DNA of 64,000 nucleotides from Magnetospirillum sp. XM-1 (GTDB lineage: Bacteria; Pseudomonadota; Alphaproteobacteria; Rhodospirillales; Magnetospirillaceae). The stretch covers positions 3,190,001-3,254,000 of the forward strand of contig NZ_LN997848.1 of assembly GCF_001511835.1 (NCBI RefSeq). The letters are read 5' to 3'. Below are positions 9,296 to 18,949 of this stretch, piece after piece. The position numbers were made by a program, and so were the translations under genes. Below the pieces are notes generated by a model. The model searched no databases. It saw nothing but the letters and a program-made list of their open reading frames with translations, and was not told where the DNA came from. The first letter of the stretch is position 1, and every line of letters starts with the position of its first letter.

Positions 9296-11563
9296 TCAGA
9301 ACTTGGTTCCGAAGTTGAACCGGAAGTATTCCTTCTTGTCGAACTTTTCCCGCACGATCGGATAGGCCAGATCGACCGAAACCGGGCCCATGGGGGACTT
9401 CCAGCCGAGACCCATGCCGGAGGCGACGCGAATGGAAGACGACTGGTTCACATGCGTCGTATCGGCGGTATCCGTTTCACCGATGGCACCCGCATCGGTA
9501 AAGATCTGGCCATTCACGCCAAACTCTTCCGGCAGACCCAGCGGGAACTTGACCTGCGCCGAGCCCACCGCCTGCCACAGACCACCAAGGGCATCACCCG
9601 TGCCGCTGTCGCGGGGACTGATACCGCCACTGGCGAAGCCACGCAGGTTGTCGCCGCCGACATAGAACCGATCGGTGATGCGAACCCGCTGATCAAGGCC
9701 GTGAATCATGCCGACCGTCGAGGTGACACCGAGGACCCACTTGTCGGTGATGGTATAGTATTGGCCACCGCTCAGTGTTCCACGCAAGTAGCGAACGTCA
9801 CCCCCGGCACCGGCCCCTTCCGTTCCGAAGCGGATAAAATAACCTTCCGTGGGTTCGAGACGGGAATCGCGGCGATCGTAAAGCAACGTCTGACCGATGA
9901 TTGAACTGACCCTCGACCCGATCTGTTCCAGAACGTAGGCAGAGGTGCTGTTGATGCCCTTCACCGTGTCCTGCTTCAAGGTGTACGACCAGTCCTGGCG
10001 CAGATCCTCGGACAGACGATAGCCCGCCCGGAGATCGCCGCCGATGGACGAGGCGTCGTACGAGCTTTCCTTCTGGAGCTTGCGATCGACGACGAAGAGG
10101 TCGAAGCCGGCCGCCACTTCACGATCCATGAAATAAGGCTCGGTGAAGGACAGATCGAGGCTGCTGCGCTTGGTGCCCAAGCCGCCGCTCAGGCGCAAGT
10201 CCTGGCCCCGGCCCAGCAGATTGCGTTCGCGCAAGGACGCCTCGACGATCGGACCGGCCGAGGACGCCCAGCCGACGCCGAAGGTCAGTTCACCCGTCGA
10301 CTTCTCCTGTACGTCCACCTTGATGACGGTGCGGTCAGGCGCCGTATCCGACGGAATATTGGTGACCTCGGCCTTCTCGAAGAAGTTGAGATCCTTGAGG
10401 CGCTGACGCGAACGCCGCAGCTTGGCGGAGTTGAAGGCGTCACCCTCGACCAGCCGGAACTCGCGGCGAATCACCTGGTCCAGGGTCCGGACGTTGCCGG
10501 AAATGTCGATGCGCTCGACAAAGACCCGCGGGCCTTCCTGGATGTTGTAGGTGATGTCGATGGTCTGGGTTTCGCGGTTGCGCTGCACCTGGGGCTTGAC
10601 GTCCACGAAGGCGTAACCCTTGGTGCCCACCGCGTCGGTCAGCTTCTGGACGATGTCTTCCACCTGATCGGCGTTGTACCATTCGCCCGGCTCGCTGATC
10701 AGCAGCGGCTGGAGGTCTTCCGGCTTCAGATCGCGCAGATTGGCGTCGATGGTCGAGGTTCCGAACTTGTAGCGCTCGCCCTCGTCGATCGTATAGGTGA
10801 TGAAGAATCCTTCGCGCGACGGCGTCAGTTCGGCAATGGCCGAGCTGACCCGGAAATCGGCGAAGCCGCGCTTCAGGTAGAAGCGGCGCAGCAATTCGCG
10901 GTCATAGGTCACGCGATCGGGATCGTAGGTGTCGTCGGAGGTCAGGAAACGGTACCAGCGCTCTTCCTTGGTCTGCAGCACCTCGCGCAGCTTGTCCTGG
11001 TCGTAGCGCTTGTTGCCCACGAAGGCGATACGCCGCACATAGGTGGGCTGGCCTTCGCTGATCTCGTAGACCAGGTCGACGCGGTTCTGTTCCAGCTGGA
11101 TGATCTTGGGCTCCACCGTGGCGGCGAAGCGGCCCGAACGGCGGTAAAGCTCGAGCAGACGCTTGACGTCGGCCTGAACCTTGGAACGGGTGTAGACGGT
11201 GCGCGGACGCAGCTGGACTTCCGAGTTCAGCTGCTCGTCCTTGATGCGGTTGTTTCCCTCGAAGGCGATCCGGTTGATGATCGGGTTCTCGACCACGCGG
11301 ACCACCAGCTGGTCTCCCTCGCGGCGGATGGCGACGTCGGCGAACAGCCCGGTGTTGAACAGCGCCTTCAGCGAGCGGTTGACGCGGTCGGCGTCATAGG
11401 GGTCGCCCTCCGCGACGGTCATGTACGACTTGACCGTCTCCAGCTCGATACGCTGGGTGCCTAGAATGGAGATGGAGCGGATTCGTCCACCGTCCTGGGC
11501 GTATGCCGGCATCGTGCCGGCGAGAAAGCCCAGCAATACAGCGGTCCACAGCACGAAACGCAT
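9296..11563 (-). CDS. bamA: Outer membrane protein assembly factor BamA
   Basis: A 755-residue Omp85 protein, the core of the beta-barrel assembly machine. A signal peptide ends near PAYAQDGG; five POTRA domains occupy roughly residues 25-420, and the remaining C-terminal part is a 16-stranded barrel ending in phenylalanine (FGTKF). The conserved L6 loop motif appears as GDNLRGFASGG. The start at 11563 is chosen because it begins a clear signal peptide; the reading frame stays open far upstream across rseP and dxr, but that is only a long shadow frame. It lies between rseP and ompH with 44-base gaps on both sides. Confidence 0.96.
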   Translation of the reverse strand: MRFVLWTAVLLGFLAGTMPAYAQDGGRIRSISILGTQRIELETVKSYMTVAEGDPYDADRVNRSLKALFNTGLFADVAIRREGDQLVVRVVENPIINRIAFEGNNRIKDEQLNSEVQLRPRTVYTRSKVQADVKRLLELYRRSGRFAATVEPKIIQLEQNRVDLVYEISEGQPTYVRRIAFVGNKRYDQDKLREVLQTKEERWYRFLTSDDTYDPDRVTYDRELLRRFYLKRGFADFRVSSAIAELTPSREGFFITYTIDEGERYKFGTSTIDANLRDLKPEDLQPLLISEPGEWYNADQVEDIVQKLTDAVGTKGYAFVDVKPQVQRNRETQTIDITYNIQEGPRVFVERIDISGNVRTLDQVIRREFRLVEGDAFNSAKLRRSRQRLKDLNFFEKAEVTNIPSDTAPDRTVIKVDVQEKSTGELTFGVGWASSAGPIVEASLRERNLLGRGQDLRLSGGLGTKRSSLDLSFTEPYFMDREVAAGFDLFVVDRKLQKESSYDASSIGGDLRAGYRLSEDLRQDWSYTLKQDTVKGINSTSAYVLEQIGSRVSSIIGQTLLYDRRDSRLEPTEGYFIRFGTEGAGAGGDVRYLRGTLSGGQYYTITDKWVLGVTSTVGMIHGLDQRVRITDRFYVGGDNLRGFASGGISPRDSGTGDALGGLWQAVGSAQVKFPLGLPEEFGVNGQIFTDAGAIGETDTADTTHVNQSSSIRVASGMGLGWKSPMGPVSVDLAYPIVREKFDKKEYFRFNFGTKF

Positions 11564-11607
11564 CCAGGCCCCCCTTGACTTCGCGATACCGTCGGTTCGG
11601 TTCCGGC

Positions 11608-12765
11608 TCACGAAAACAACCGCTTCACCATATCCCAGACCGGCAGCGACACAAGGTCGTTGCGGGTGGCAAAGACCATCAAGGCCAATACCAGAAACAA
11701 CCCGATTCGGAAACCATATTCTTGGGCCTTCTCTCCCAACGGACGGCCAAGAATGGCCTCGAAGGCGTAAAACATTAGATGGCCGCCGTCGAGAACCGGA
11801 ATAGGGAAAAGATTGATCAGGCCAAGATTGAGCGACAGGAGAATGGTGTAGAAGACTACGCTGGCCAGGCCGAGCTGCGCCGCTTCCCCTGCTCCCTTGG
11901 CGATTCGGATCGGACCGCCCAGTTCGTCGGTGTCCCGCGTGCCGTTGATCATCTGGCCGATGCCGATGAAGGTGGAGCGCACCATGGTCTCGGTTTCGGC
12001 CAGGGCCTCGCCCAGGGCCGAGATGGGACCGTGCCGCATCACCACGGTGCTGGCCGGATCGGCGGAAATGCCCAGAACCGGCACCTTTTCCATGTCGCCG
12101 AACACGCCCTTGCGCTGAATGACGCGCGGCCGTGCCGACACCTCGAATTCCTTGTCGCCGCGCCGGATCGACAGGCTCAGATCCTGCTCGACCTCCAGAC
12201 GGACGATCCGCTGGATGTCCTGGAAACGCTCGACGGCGCGGCCGTTGATGGCGGTGATGCGGTCGCCGCCCTTCAAGCCGGCGGCTTCGGCGGCGGTGCC
12301 GGGGTGGACCATGCCGATAACAGGCTGGGTCACCGGCTGGCCCAGCACCATGAACATGCCCATCAGGCCCAGGATCGCGAACAGGAAATTGGCGGCCGGA
12401 CCGGCCACCACGATGGCGGCGCGCTGGCCCACCCGCTTGTGGCAGAAGGCCTGCGCCCTCTCCTCCTCGCTCATGGGCTGGTCGGAAGCGGTGGCCGAGG
12501 CCGCGTCGGCGTCGCCGAACATCTTGACGTAGCCGCCCAGCGGCAGCAGGCCGATGCGCCAGCGGGTTCCGTCGGCGGCGGTGCGCCCCCAGACCTCGGG
12601 CCCGAAGCCGATGGAGAACACCTCCACCTTGACGCCGTTCCAGCGGGCCACCAGGAAATGCCCCAACTCGTGGACGAACACCACCACGGTCAGGATGACC
12701 AGGAAGATCACCACGTAATACCAGACGCCGTGGAGCACGCTGTTGAACAGGCTGGAAAGATCCAT
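11608..12765 (-). CDS. rseP: Site-2 zinc metalloprotease RseP
   Basis: A 385-residue inner-membrane intramembrane protease that trims anti-sigma factors and leftover signal peptides. The zinc motif HELGH is at residues 32-36 in the first membrane segment, a PDZ domain (GTAAEAAGLKGGDRI) occupies about 120-200, and the second active-site motif PVLDGGHL lies in the C-terminal membrane part. One PDZ domain is evident, fewer than the two of Escherichia coli, as is common outside gammaproteobacteria. It sits 3 bases after the dxr stop, so the two are co-transcribed. Confidence 0.95.
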   Translation of the reverse strand: MDLSSLFNSVLHGVWYYVVIFLVILTVVVFVHELGHFLVARWNGVKVEVFSIGFGPEVWGRTAADGTRWRIGLLPLGGYVKMFGDADAASATASDQPMSEEERAQAFCHKRVGQRAAIVVAGPAANFLFAILGLMGMFMVLGQPVTQPVIGMVHPGTAAEAAGLKGGDRITAINGRAVERFQDIQRIVRLEVEQDLSLSIRRGDKEFEVSARPRVIQRKGVFGDMEKVPVLGISADPASTVVMRHGPISALGEALAETETMVRSTFIGIGQMINGTRDTDELGGPIRIAKGAGEAAQLGLASVVFYTILLSLNLGLINLFPIPVLDGGHLMFYAFEAILGRPLGEKAQEYGFRIGLFLVLALMVFATRNDLVSLPVWDMVKRLFS

Positions 12766-12768
12766 GGC

Positions 12769-13932
12769 CTAGCGGCCGCCGTCGATCAGGTTGGAGGCGA
12801 AGCGGCGCGCCGCGGCGTCCTGGGCCAGAACGTCGTCGATGCTGCCCAGTTCGCAATGCGTCACGCCGGCCACGGTGCGCTCGACGATGGAGGCGATGTC
12901 GAGGAAGCCGATGCGCCGCCCCAGGAAGGCGGCCACGGCCATCTCGTTGGCGGCGTTCATCACGGCGGCGGCGGAGCCTCCGGCGCGCAGAGCCTCGCGC
13001 GCCAGGCGCAGCGACGGGAAGCGCACCGGATCGGGAGCCTCGAAGGTGAGCGTGGCGATCTCGGCCAGATTGAGCTTGGGGGCCGGCGCCTCGATGCGGT
13101 TGGGCCATCCCAGGGCATAGGCGATGGGGGTGCGCATGTCGGGCGAGCCCAGCTGGGCCAGAACCGAGCCGTCCACATAGGCCACCAGCGAATGGATCAC
13201 CGACTGGGGATGGACGACGATGTCGATCTTCTCCTCGGGCATGTCGAACAGGTGGTGGGCCTCGATCAGCTCGAGGCCCTTGTTGAACATGGAGGCGGAA
13301 TCCACCGAGATCTTGGCGCCCATGGACCAGTTGGGATGCGCCACCGCCTGTTCCGGCGTGACGTCGGCCATGAATTCGCGGGTCTTGGTGCGGAACGGCC
13401 CGCCCGAGGCGGTCAGGATGATCTTCTCGATCTTGTCGTGCTGGTCGGCCTCGAACACCTGGAAGATGGCCGAATGCTCGGAATCCACCGGCAGCAGGGT
13501 GGCACCATGCTTTAAGACCTCGGCCATCATCAGCTGGCCGGCGCAGACGAGGCATTCCTTGTTGGCCAGGCCGACCACCGCGCCGCGGCGGACGGCGGCC
13601 AGGGTGGGCGCCAGGCCGGCGGCGCCGACGATGGCGGCCATCACCCATTCGGCGGGCATCTCGGCGGCGGCGACCACGGCCTTTGGCCCGGCGGCGGCTT
13701 CGATGCCGGTTCCGGCCAGCGCCGCCTTGAGCGCGCCATAGGCCCCCTCGTCGGCGACCACGGCCAACTTGGCCTTCAGCTTCCTGGCCTGCTCGGCCAG
13801 GATGTCAACCCGCGAGTTGGCAACCAGCGCCTCGACCCGGTACAGGTCGGGACGGCGCTCGACCAGATCCACCGTGTTGCAGCCGATGGACCCCGTCGAG
13901 CCCAGAATGGTGACACTCTTGCGCCCGCTCAT
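12769..13932 (-). CDS. dxr: 1-deoxy-D-xylulose 5-phosphate reductoisomerase
   Basis: A 387-residue enzyme making 2-C-methyl-D-erythritol 4-phosphate with NADPH, the committed step of the MEP isoprenoid route. The NADPH-binding loop GSTGSIGCNTVDL opens the protein, the metal and substrate region reads LLPVDSEHSAIFQ, and the flexible lid near WSMGAKISVDSASMFNKG is intact. Length is normal. It lies between cdsA (14 bases away) and rseP. Isoprenoid precursors from this step feed UppS, encoded two genes upstream. Confidence 0.97.
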   Translation of the reverse strand: MSGRKSVTILGSTGSIGCNTVDLVERRPDLYRVEALVANSRVDILAEQARKLKAKLAVVADEGAYGALKAALAGTGIEAAAGPKAVVAAAEMPAEWVMAAIVGAAGLAPTLAAVRRGAVVGLANKECLVCAGQLMMAEVLKHGATLLPVDSEHSAIFQVFEADQHDKIEKIILTASGGPFRTKTREFMADVTPEQAVAHPNWSMGAKISVDSASMFNKGLELIEAHHLFDMPEEKIDIVVHPQSVIHSLVAYVDGSVLAQLGSPDMRTPIAYALGWPNRIEAPAPKLNLAEIATLTFEAPDPVRFPSLRLAREALRAGGSAAAVMNAANEMAVAAFLGRRIGFLDIASIVERTVAGVTHCELGSIDDVLAQDAAARRFASNLIDGGR

Positions 13933-13945
13933 CGCATTTCCTTCA

Positions 13946-14731
13946 TTACCAGTCCAGGACCGTGCGACCGGTCGCCAGAGTGAGTGCCGCCACGGCCAAG
14001 GCGGCGGTCAGCAAGCCATCGACGCGGTCGAGAACGCCGCCGTGGCCTGGGATGATATTGCTTGAATCCTTGACGTTGCAACGTCGCTTGATCCAGGACT
14101 CGAACAGATCGCCCGCCTGGGCGACCACGGCCACCGCCGCGCCGGCGGCGAAAACCGTTACTCCCGCAGCGGCTCCGACCATTACGGCCACCAGCACGGC
14201 CGCCAATCCCGCCGAAATCATGCCGCCGACCAGCCCGGCCCAGGTCTTCTTGGGACTGACCGCGGGCAGCAGCTTCGGCCCGCCGATCAGCCGGCCGAAG
14301 GCATAGGCGCCGATATCGGTGGACCACACCACCAGCAACAGCCACCAGATCACCGCATTGCCGGCGTTGGGATCGTCGCGCAGCCAGACCAGGGTCACCG
14401 ACGGCAGGCCGGCATAGACGGCCCCGAACGCCGCCCAGACCCGCCCCGCGCGGTCGGAGGCGGCCAGGCCGGCGCTCGCCAGCACGGACAGGGCCACCAT
14501 GGCCAGCCCGATGTCGGGCCGCGCCACCGCCAGCAGCGAGGCCAGGGCGCAGCCGACGGACGCCACCCGCCCGGACAGGGCGTAGGCGCCGTTGAGCATG
14601 CGGTGCCATTCCCAGCACATCAGCGCGGCGGCCAAGGCGATCAGTGCGGCGAAGGCATATCCGCCGGCCCAGGCGGCCAGCAGGGCGGGAGGGGCCATCA
14701 CCAGGGCGGAAAGGACGCGTGTCTTCAGCAC
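13946..14731 (-). CDS. cdsA: Phosphatidate cytidylyltransferase
   Basis: A 261-residue multi-pass membrane enzyme making CDP-diacylglycerol from phosphatidate and CTP. About seven hydrophobic segments are visible and the family signature near the C-terminus reads SNIIPGHGGVLDRVDGL. The start is taken as the GTG at 14731, 8 bases after the uppS stop, because it opens at the first membrane segment and any longer form would overlap uppS. A DIGAYAFGRLIGGPKL stretch earlier in the chain is also typical. Confidence 0.93.
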   Translation of the reverse strand: MLKTRVLSALVMAPPALLAAWAGGYAFAALIALAAALMCWEWHRMLNGAYALSGRVASVGCALASLLAVARPDIGLAMVALSVLASAGLAASDRAGRVWAAFGAVYAGLPSVTLVWLRDDPNAGNAVIWWLLLVVWSTDIGAYAFGRLIGGPKLLPAVSPKKTWAGLVGGMISAGLAAVLVAVMVGAAAGVTVFAAGAAVAVVAQAGDLFESWIKRRCNVKDSSNIIPGHGGVLDRVDGLLTAALAVAALTLATGRTVLDW

Positions 14732-14739
14732 GGAAGGCG

Positions 14740-15471
14740 TTACCTGGCCGTTCCGAAACGGCGGTCGCGGCCGTGGAAGTCGCGAATGGCGGCTTCCAGA
14801 TCGGTCCGTCCGAAATCGGGCCACAGGGTGTCCAGGAACACCAGTTCGGCGTAAGCGCCCTGCCACAGCAGGAAGTTGCTGATACGCTGCTCGCCGCTGG
14901 TGCGGATGATCAGGTCGGGATCGGGCACGCCGGCGGTGGTCAGGCGGGCGGTAATGGCATCCTCGTCCACGGCATCGGGAGAGATGCGCCCCTCGGCCAC
15001 CTCGCGGGCCAGGGCGCGCGCCGCCTCGACGATCTCTTGGCGCCCGCCGTAGGACAGGGCCAGCAGCAGGGTGAGCGCCGTATTGCCGGCGGTCTTGGCC
15101 TCGGAATCCTCGATCAGGCGGACGATGTCGGCGCCCAGGCGATTGCGGTCGCCGATCACCTTGAGGCGGATGCCGTTCTTGTGGAGGTTGTTGACCTCGT
15201 TGCGCAGGTAGAGGCGCAGCAGACCCATCAGGTCGGTGATCTCGCCGGCCGGGCGCTTCCAGTTCTCGGAGGAAAAGGCGTACAGCGTCAGGTAGGAAAC
15301 GCCCATCTCCCGCGCGGCCTCGACCGTACGGCGCACGGCCTCGGCGCCCCGCTTGTGGCCGGCGGTGCGCGGCAAGCCGCGCGCCTTCGCCCAGCGCCCG
15401 TTGCCATCCATGATGATGGCGACGTGGACCGGCGGCGGCGGCTGGTCGGCAGGGGAAAGCATGGGCTCCAT
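14740..15471 (-). CDS. uppS: Undecaprenyl diphosphate synthase (cis-prenyltransferase)
   Basis: A 243-residue cis-prenyltransferase that extends farnesyl diphosphate to the C55 carrier used for peptidoglycan and O-antigen. The active-site motif IIMDGNGRWAKARGLPR holds the essential aspartate, and the C-terminal signature DLIIRTSGEQRISNFLLWQ is complete. A short proline-rich lead precedes the motif. It lies 16 bases after frr and 8 before cdsA. Confidence 0.96.
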   Translation of the reverse strand: MEPMLSPADQPPPPVHVAIIMDGNGRWAKARGLPRTAGHKRGAEAVRRTVEAAREMGVSYLTLYAFSSENWKRPAGEITDLMGLLRLYLRNEVNNLHKNGIRLKVIGDRNRLGADIVRLIEDSEAKTAGNTALTLLLALSYGGRQEIVEAARALAREVAEGRISPDAVDEDAITARLTTAGVPDPDLIIRTSGEQRISNFLLWQGAYAELVFLDTLWPDFGRTDLEAAIRDFHGRDRRFGTAR

Positions 15472-15487
15472 ACCGGGTCCTCGCCCC

Positions 15488-16060
15488 TTAAACCTGCATG
15501 ATTTCCTTTTCCTTATGAGCCAGGTGCTCGTCGATGGACTTCACCGTGTTGTCGGTGATGGTCTGGATTTCCTTTTCGTGCTTCTTGATCTCGTCCTCGG
15601 AGATGTGGCCGTCCTTTTCCATCTTCTTCAAGCTGTCCATGCCATCGCGGCGCACGTTGCGCACCGAGACGCGGGCCTGCTCGGCATACTTGCCGGCGAC
15701 CTTCTGCAGCTCCTTGCGGCGCTCCTCGTTCAGCGGCGGAATCGGCACGCGGATCATCTGGCCGTCGGTCTGGGGATTGAGGCCGAGGCCGGCGTCGCGG
15801 ATGGCCTTCTCGACCGCCTTGACCTGGCCCTTGTCCCACACCTGCACGGTCAGCATGCGCGGCTCGGGAACGCCGACGGTGCCGCACTGGGACAGCGGCA
15901 TGGTCTGGCCATAGGCCTCGACCACCACCGGGTCCAGCAGGTTGGTGGAGGCGCGGCCGGAACGCAGGCCGGAGAATTCCTTCTTCAACACCTCGACGGC
16001 ACTGTCCATGCGCCGGGTGACGTCCTTCTTGAGGTCATTCCAGTTGGTCGGAGCGGACAC
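15488..16060 (-). CDS. frr: Ribosome recycling factor
   Basis: A 190-residue tRNA-shaped factor that, with EF-G, splits the ribosome after termination. The three-helix-bundle sequence is typical: an N-terminal helix with [20 protein letters not shown], the central domain starting VVVEAYG, and C-terminal helices with [20 protein letters not shown]. Placement between pyrH and uppS is the standard alphaproteobacterial order. Confidence 0.97.
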   Translation of the reverse strand: MSAPTNWNDLKKDVTRRMDSAVEVLKKEFSGLRSGRASTNLLDPVVVEAYGQTMPLSQCGTVGVPEPRMLTVQVWDKGQVKAVEKAIRDAGLGLNPQTDGQMIRVPIPPLNEERRKELQKVAGKYAEQARVSVRNVRRDGMDSLKKMEKDGHISEDEIKKHEKEIQTITDNTVKSIDEHLAHKEKEIMQV

Positions 16061-16081
16061 GTTTGTCTCCCCTTATAGGCT

Positions 16082-16804
16082 CTAGTCGTTGGCGATGATG
16101 GTGAACAGGCCGCGTCCCGAGACCGTTTCGGCGAATGCGCCGGGCCGGTGCAGGTCGAACACCACGATGGGAACCTTGTTTTCGCGGCACAGCGCGATGG
16201 CCGAAGTGTCCATGACCGCCAGGTCGCGGGCCAGGACTTCGTTGAAGGTCAGACGGTCGTAACGGGTAGCGTCCTTGACCTTCTTGGGATCGGCGGAATA
16301 GACGCCGTCCACCTGGGTGGCCTTCAGCAGCGCGTCGCAGCCCATCTCGACGGCGCGTAGCGCGGCCGCAGTGTCGGTGGTGAAGAACGGGTTGCCGGTG
16401 CCGGCGGCGAAAATCACCACCCTGCCCTTTTCCAGGTGACGGATGGCGCGGCGGCGGATGAAGGCCTCGCACACGGTCGGCATGACGATGGCCGACTGCA
16501 CGCGGGTCTCGACGCCGACCTTTTCCAGGGCGTTCTGCACCGAAAGCGCGTTGATGACCGTGGCCAGCATGCCCATGTTGTCGGCCGCGGCGCGCTCCAT
16601 GCCGGTGGAGGCGCCCGACACGCCGCGGAAGATGTTGCCGCCGCCGATGACGACGCAGACCTCGACGCCGAGGTCCCGGACGGACTTCACCTCGCGGGCG
16701 ATGCGGTCGACGGTCTCGGGATCAAGTCCGTACTCCCGCGTTCCCATCAGGCCTTCGCCCGAAATCTTGAGGAGAACGCGGCGGAATTTGGCGTCGCTGG
16801 CCAT
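16082..16804 (-). CDS. pyrH: UMP kinase
   Basis: A 240-residue amino-acid-kinase-fold UMP kinase, converting UMP to UDP with ATP. Recognisable parts are [12 protein letters not shown] at the nucleotide loop, [11 protein letters not shown], and [20 protein letters not shown] near residue 140. The ATG at 16804 gives a 9-residue lead before the first strand. It is separated from tsf by about 150 bases containing a strong terminator, so it may have its own promoter or rely on read-through; it then runs into frr after 21 bases. Confidence 0.97.
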   Translation of the reverse strand: MASDAKFRRVLLKISGEGLMGTREYGLDPETVDRIAREVKSVRDLGVEVCVVIGGGNIFRGVSGASTGMERAAADNMGMLATVINALSVQNALEKVGVETRVQSAIVMPTVCEAFIRRRAIRHLEKGRVVIFAAGTGNPFFTTDTAAALRAVEMGCDALLKATQVDGVYSADPKKVKDATRYDRLTFNEVLARDLAVMDTSAIALCRENKVPIVVFDLHRPGAFAETVSGRGLFTIIAND

Positions 16805-16880
16805 GGAATCCTCGGGCTGGAATGTCTTGCCAATCTGCTTGGCGCGGGCGGCGGCGATCATACACCATTCCACCCGCCTG

Positions 16881-16935
16881 TCTCCCCCCTTGTGGGGAGA
16901 AAAAAGGCCGCTCCCCCCTTTCGGAAGGAGCGGCC
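16881..16935 (-). terminator. Terminator between tsf and pyrH, with adjacent second hairpin
   Basis: Read on the minus strand, a GC-rich stem (bases 16927-16935 pairing with 16906-16914, with a small inner stem) is followed by six T residues (complement of 16900-16905), the form of an intrinsic terminator after tsf. Immediately downstream a second small hairpin (16881-16900) is formed by TCTCCCC/GGGGAGA arms. Together they should uncouple the rpsB-tsf transcript from the pyrH-onward operon. Confidence 0.8.
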
Positions 16936-16953
16936 CTTCGGAGATCCGGCCGA

Positions 16954-17892
16954 TCAGCCGGCCGACTTGGTGCCGGCCTGGGCGGCCACCTCGGCGGCGA
17001 AGTCGGAGACTTCCTTCTCGATGCCCTCGCCCAGCGCGAAGCGGGCAAAGCCGGTCAGCTTGACCGGGGTGCCCAGCTCCTTGGCCAGGTTCTCGACGAC
17101 CTTGGAGATCTTGTTCTCCTGGTCGATGACGTAGACCTGCTCGGTCAGGCAGACTTCCTCGTAGTACTTGCGGATGCGGCCTTCGACCATCTTCTCGATG
17201 ACGGCGGCGGGCTTGCCCGAAGCCTGGGCCTGCTCGGTCAGCACGGCCTTCTCGCGGTCGAGAGCCGAGGTGTCGACCACCGACGGATCCAGGAACTGCG
17301 GGTTGGCGGCCGCCACGTGCATGGCGATCTGCTTGCCCACCTCGGCCAGACGGTCGGCGTTGCCGGTGGACTCCAGCGCCACCAGGCAACCGATCTTGCC
17401 CAGGCCGGGAGCGATGGAGGTGTGGACATAGGAGGCGACCACGCCGGCCGACACTTCCAGACGCACGGCGCGGCGCAGCGACATGTTCTCGCCGATGGTG
17501 GCGATCAGATGGGTCAGCTGGTCGGCGACGTTCTTGTCGGTGCCGGGGCAAGCGGCGGTCTTGATGGCCTCGATGTCGGCGCCCTTGTCCAGCGCCACGG
17601 CGGCGACGGCCGACACGAAGCCCTGGAACTGGTCGTTGCGGGCGACGAAGTCGGTCTCGGCGTTGACTTCGACGGCCACGCCCTTGTTGCCGGCGGCGGC
17701 GATGCCGACCAGACCCTCGGCGGCGACGCGGCCAGCCTTCTTGGCGGCGGCGGCCAGGCCCTTCTTGCGCAGCCAGTCGATGGCGGCTTCGACGTCGCCG
17801 GCGGTCTCGCCCAGCGCCTTCTTGCAGTCCATCATGCCGGCGCCGGTCTTCTCGCGCAGTTCCTTGACCAGCGAAGCGGTAATCTCGGCCAT
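16954..17892 (-). CDS. tsf: Translation elongation factor Ts
   Basis: A 312-residue nucleotide-exchange factor for EF-Tu. The N-terminal UBA-like module with [19 protein letters not shown] and the conserved TDFVARND segment of the core are intact. Length is normal for an alphaproteobacterial EF-Ts. It follows rpsB by 92 bases including an 11-bp stem-loop, and is followed by an intrinsic terminator. Confidence 0.97.
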   Translation of the reverse strand: MAEITASLVKELREKTGAGMMDCKKALGETAGDVEAAIDWLRKKGLAAAAKKAGRVAAEGLVGIAAAGNKGVAVEVNAETDFVARNDQFQGFVSAVAAVALDKGADIEAIKTAACPGTDKNVADQLTHLIATIGENMSLRRAVRLEVSAGVVASYVHTSIAPGLGKIGCLVALESTGNADRLAEVGKQIAMHVAAANPQFLDPSVVDTSALDREKAVLTEQAQASGKPAAVIEKMVEGRIRKYYEEVCLTEQVYVIDQENKISKVVENLAKELGTPVKLTGFARFALGEGIEKEVSDFAAEVAAQAGTKSAG

Positions 17893-17936
17893 GGGTATTC
17901 CCCTCTCGACGAATGTGATGTTTGGTTCTCAAGCGA

Positions 17937-17963
17937 ATGGCGGCGGTCTTGAACCGCCGCCAT
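17937..17963 (-). promoter_or_regulatory. 11-bp stem-loop between rpsB and tsf
   Basis: Bases 17937-17947 and 17953-17963 are perfect inverted complements around a 5-base loop. No T-run follows on the minus strand, so it resembles an mRNA-stabilising or attenuating hairpin that sets the ratio of S2 to EF-Ts. Function is inferred. Confidence 0.6.
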
Positions 17964-17984
17964 CCTTATTTCTGTCCCGCAGGC

Positions 17985-18782
17985 TTAGGCCTGGGCGGCA
18001 GCTTCCTCGGCGGCCGCCTCGGCGACCACTTCCGGAATCTGCTCGACCGGAGCTTCGGCCGAGGCGCCGACGTCGCCGCCGCCACGGGTGATCTCGGCCT
18101 GGATGCCGTCCAGCACGGCGCCCGACATCAGATCGCAATAGGTCTGGATGGCGCGGATGGCGTCGTCATTGCCGGGGATCGGATAGGTGATGCCGGCCGG
18201 ATCGCAGTTGGAATCGATGATCGCCACCACCGGAATGCCCAGCTTGTTGGCTTCCTGAACGGCCAGGGCTTCCTTGTTGGTGTCGATGATGAACAGGATG
18301 TCGGGCAGGCCGCCCATATCCTTGATGCCGCCCAGCGCGCGATCCAGCTTCTCCTTCTCGCGCGACAGGACCAGCTGTTCCTTCTTGGTCAGCGCCGACA
18401 GGGCGCCGGAGGCCAGCTGCTCGTCCAGCTCGCGCAGGCGCTTGATGGAGTTGGAAATGGTCTTCCAGTTGGTCAGCATGCCGCCGAGCCAGCGGTGGTT
18501 CACGAAGTACTGGCCGCAACGCTTGGCCGACTCGGCGACCACTTCGGAGGCCTGGTGCTTGGTGCCGACGAACAGGACGCGGCCGCCGCCGGCGGTCACG
18601 TCGCGCACCGCCTGCATGGCGCGGTGCAGCATGGGCACCGACTGCTGCAGGTCGATGATGTGGATGCCGTTGCGCACGCCGAAGAGGTACGAAGCCATCT
18701 TCGGGTTCCAGCGACGGGTGTTGTGACCGAAATGGACGCCGGCTTCGACGAGCTGACGCATGGTGAACGTGGGCAGAGCCAT
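17985..18782 (-). CDS. rpsB: 30S ribosomal protein S2
   Basis: A 265-residue S2 protein. The start [20 protein letters not shown] and the following RRWNPKM are signature. The C-terminus carries an alanine/glutamate-rich tail of about 30 residues beyond the globular domain (ending EEAAAQA), typical of alphaproteobacteria. AAAGGA precedes the ATG at 18782. A good promoter and a structured leader lie upstream, and it heads the long minus-strand block down to gloA. Confidence 0.97.
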   Translation of the reverse strand: MALPTFTMRQLVEAGVHFGHNTRRWNPKMASYLFGVRNGIHIIDLQQSVPMLHRAMQAVRDVTAGGGRVLFVGTKHQASEVVAESAKRCGQYFVNHRWLGGMLTNWKTISNSIKRLRELDEQLASGALSALTKKEQLVLSREKEKLDRALGGIKDMGGLPDILFIIDTNKEALAVQEANKLGIPVVAIIDSNCDPAGITYPIPGNDDAIRAIQTYCDLMSGAVLDGIQAEITRGGGDVGASAEAPVEQIPEVVAEAAAEEAAAQA

Positions 18783-18800
18783 TGGATAAGTCCTTTGCTT

Positions 18801-18850
18801 CTCCGGTTGAACCTCCGCGGGTGTGGCCAGGAAAACTCCCGGCACCGGAG
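18801..18850 (-). promoter_or_regulatory. Structured rpsB leader: long-range CTCCGGT/ACCGGAG pairing
   Basis: In the rpsB 5' untranslated region, bases 18801-18807 and 18844-18850 are perfect 7-base complements that would close a loop containing the segment just before the ribosome binding site. S2 autoregulation through its leader is known in bacteria, but whether this fold is the regulatory element is an inference from position only. Confidence 0.4.
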
Positions 18851-18907
18851 CGAACGGACGGCAAAGACATGCCGCCGCCGCGATCCCGCGTGCGGATTGG
18901 TGGCGGG

Positions 18908-18936
18908 GTTCTACGCCCTTCGCCAACCATTTGCAA
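18908..18936 (-). promoter_or_regulatory. Candidate sigma-70 promoter for rpsB
   Basis: On the minus strand TTGCAA (18931-18936) and TAGAAC (18908-18913) are separated by 17 bases, close to the housekeeping consensus. Transcription would start near 18901, giving a leader of about 120 bases before the rpsB ATG. It lies just past the mepA stop codon. Confidence 0.55.
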
Positions 18937-18949
18937 GAGAAGTAATGTC

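Noticed and set aside
9296..13648. Single 1450-codon minus-strand frame covering bamA and most of dxr
   Set aside because: Only the part from 11563 down matches BamA; upstream codons overlap rseP and dxr in another frame and have the low-complexity Arg/Gly/Pro composition of a shadow frame.
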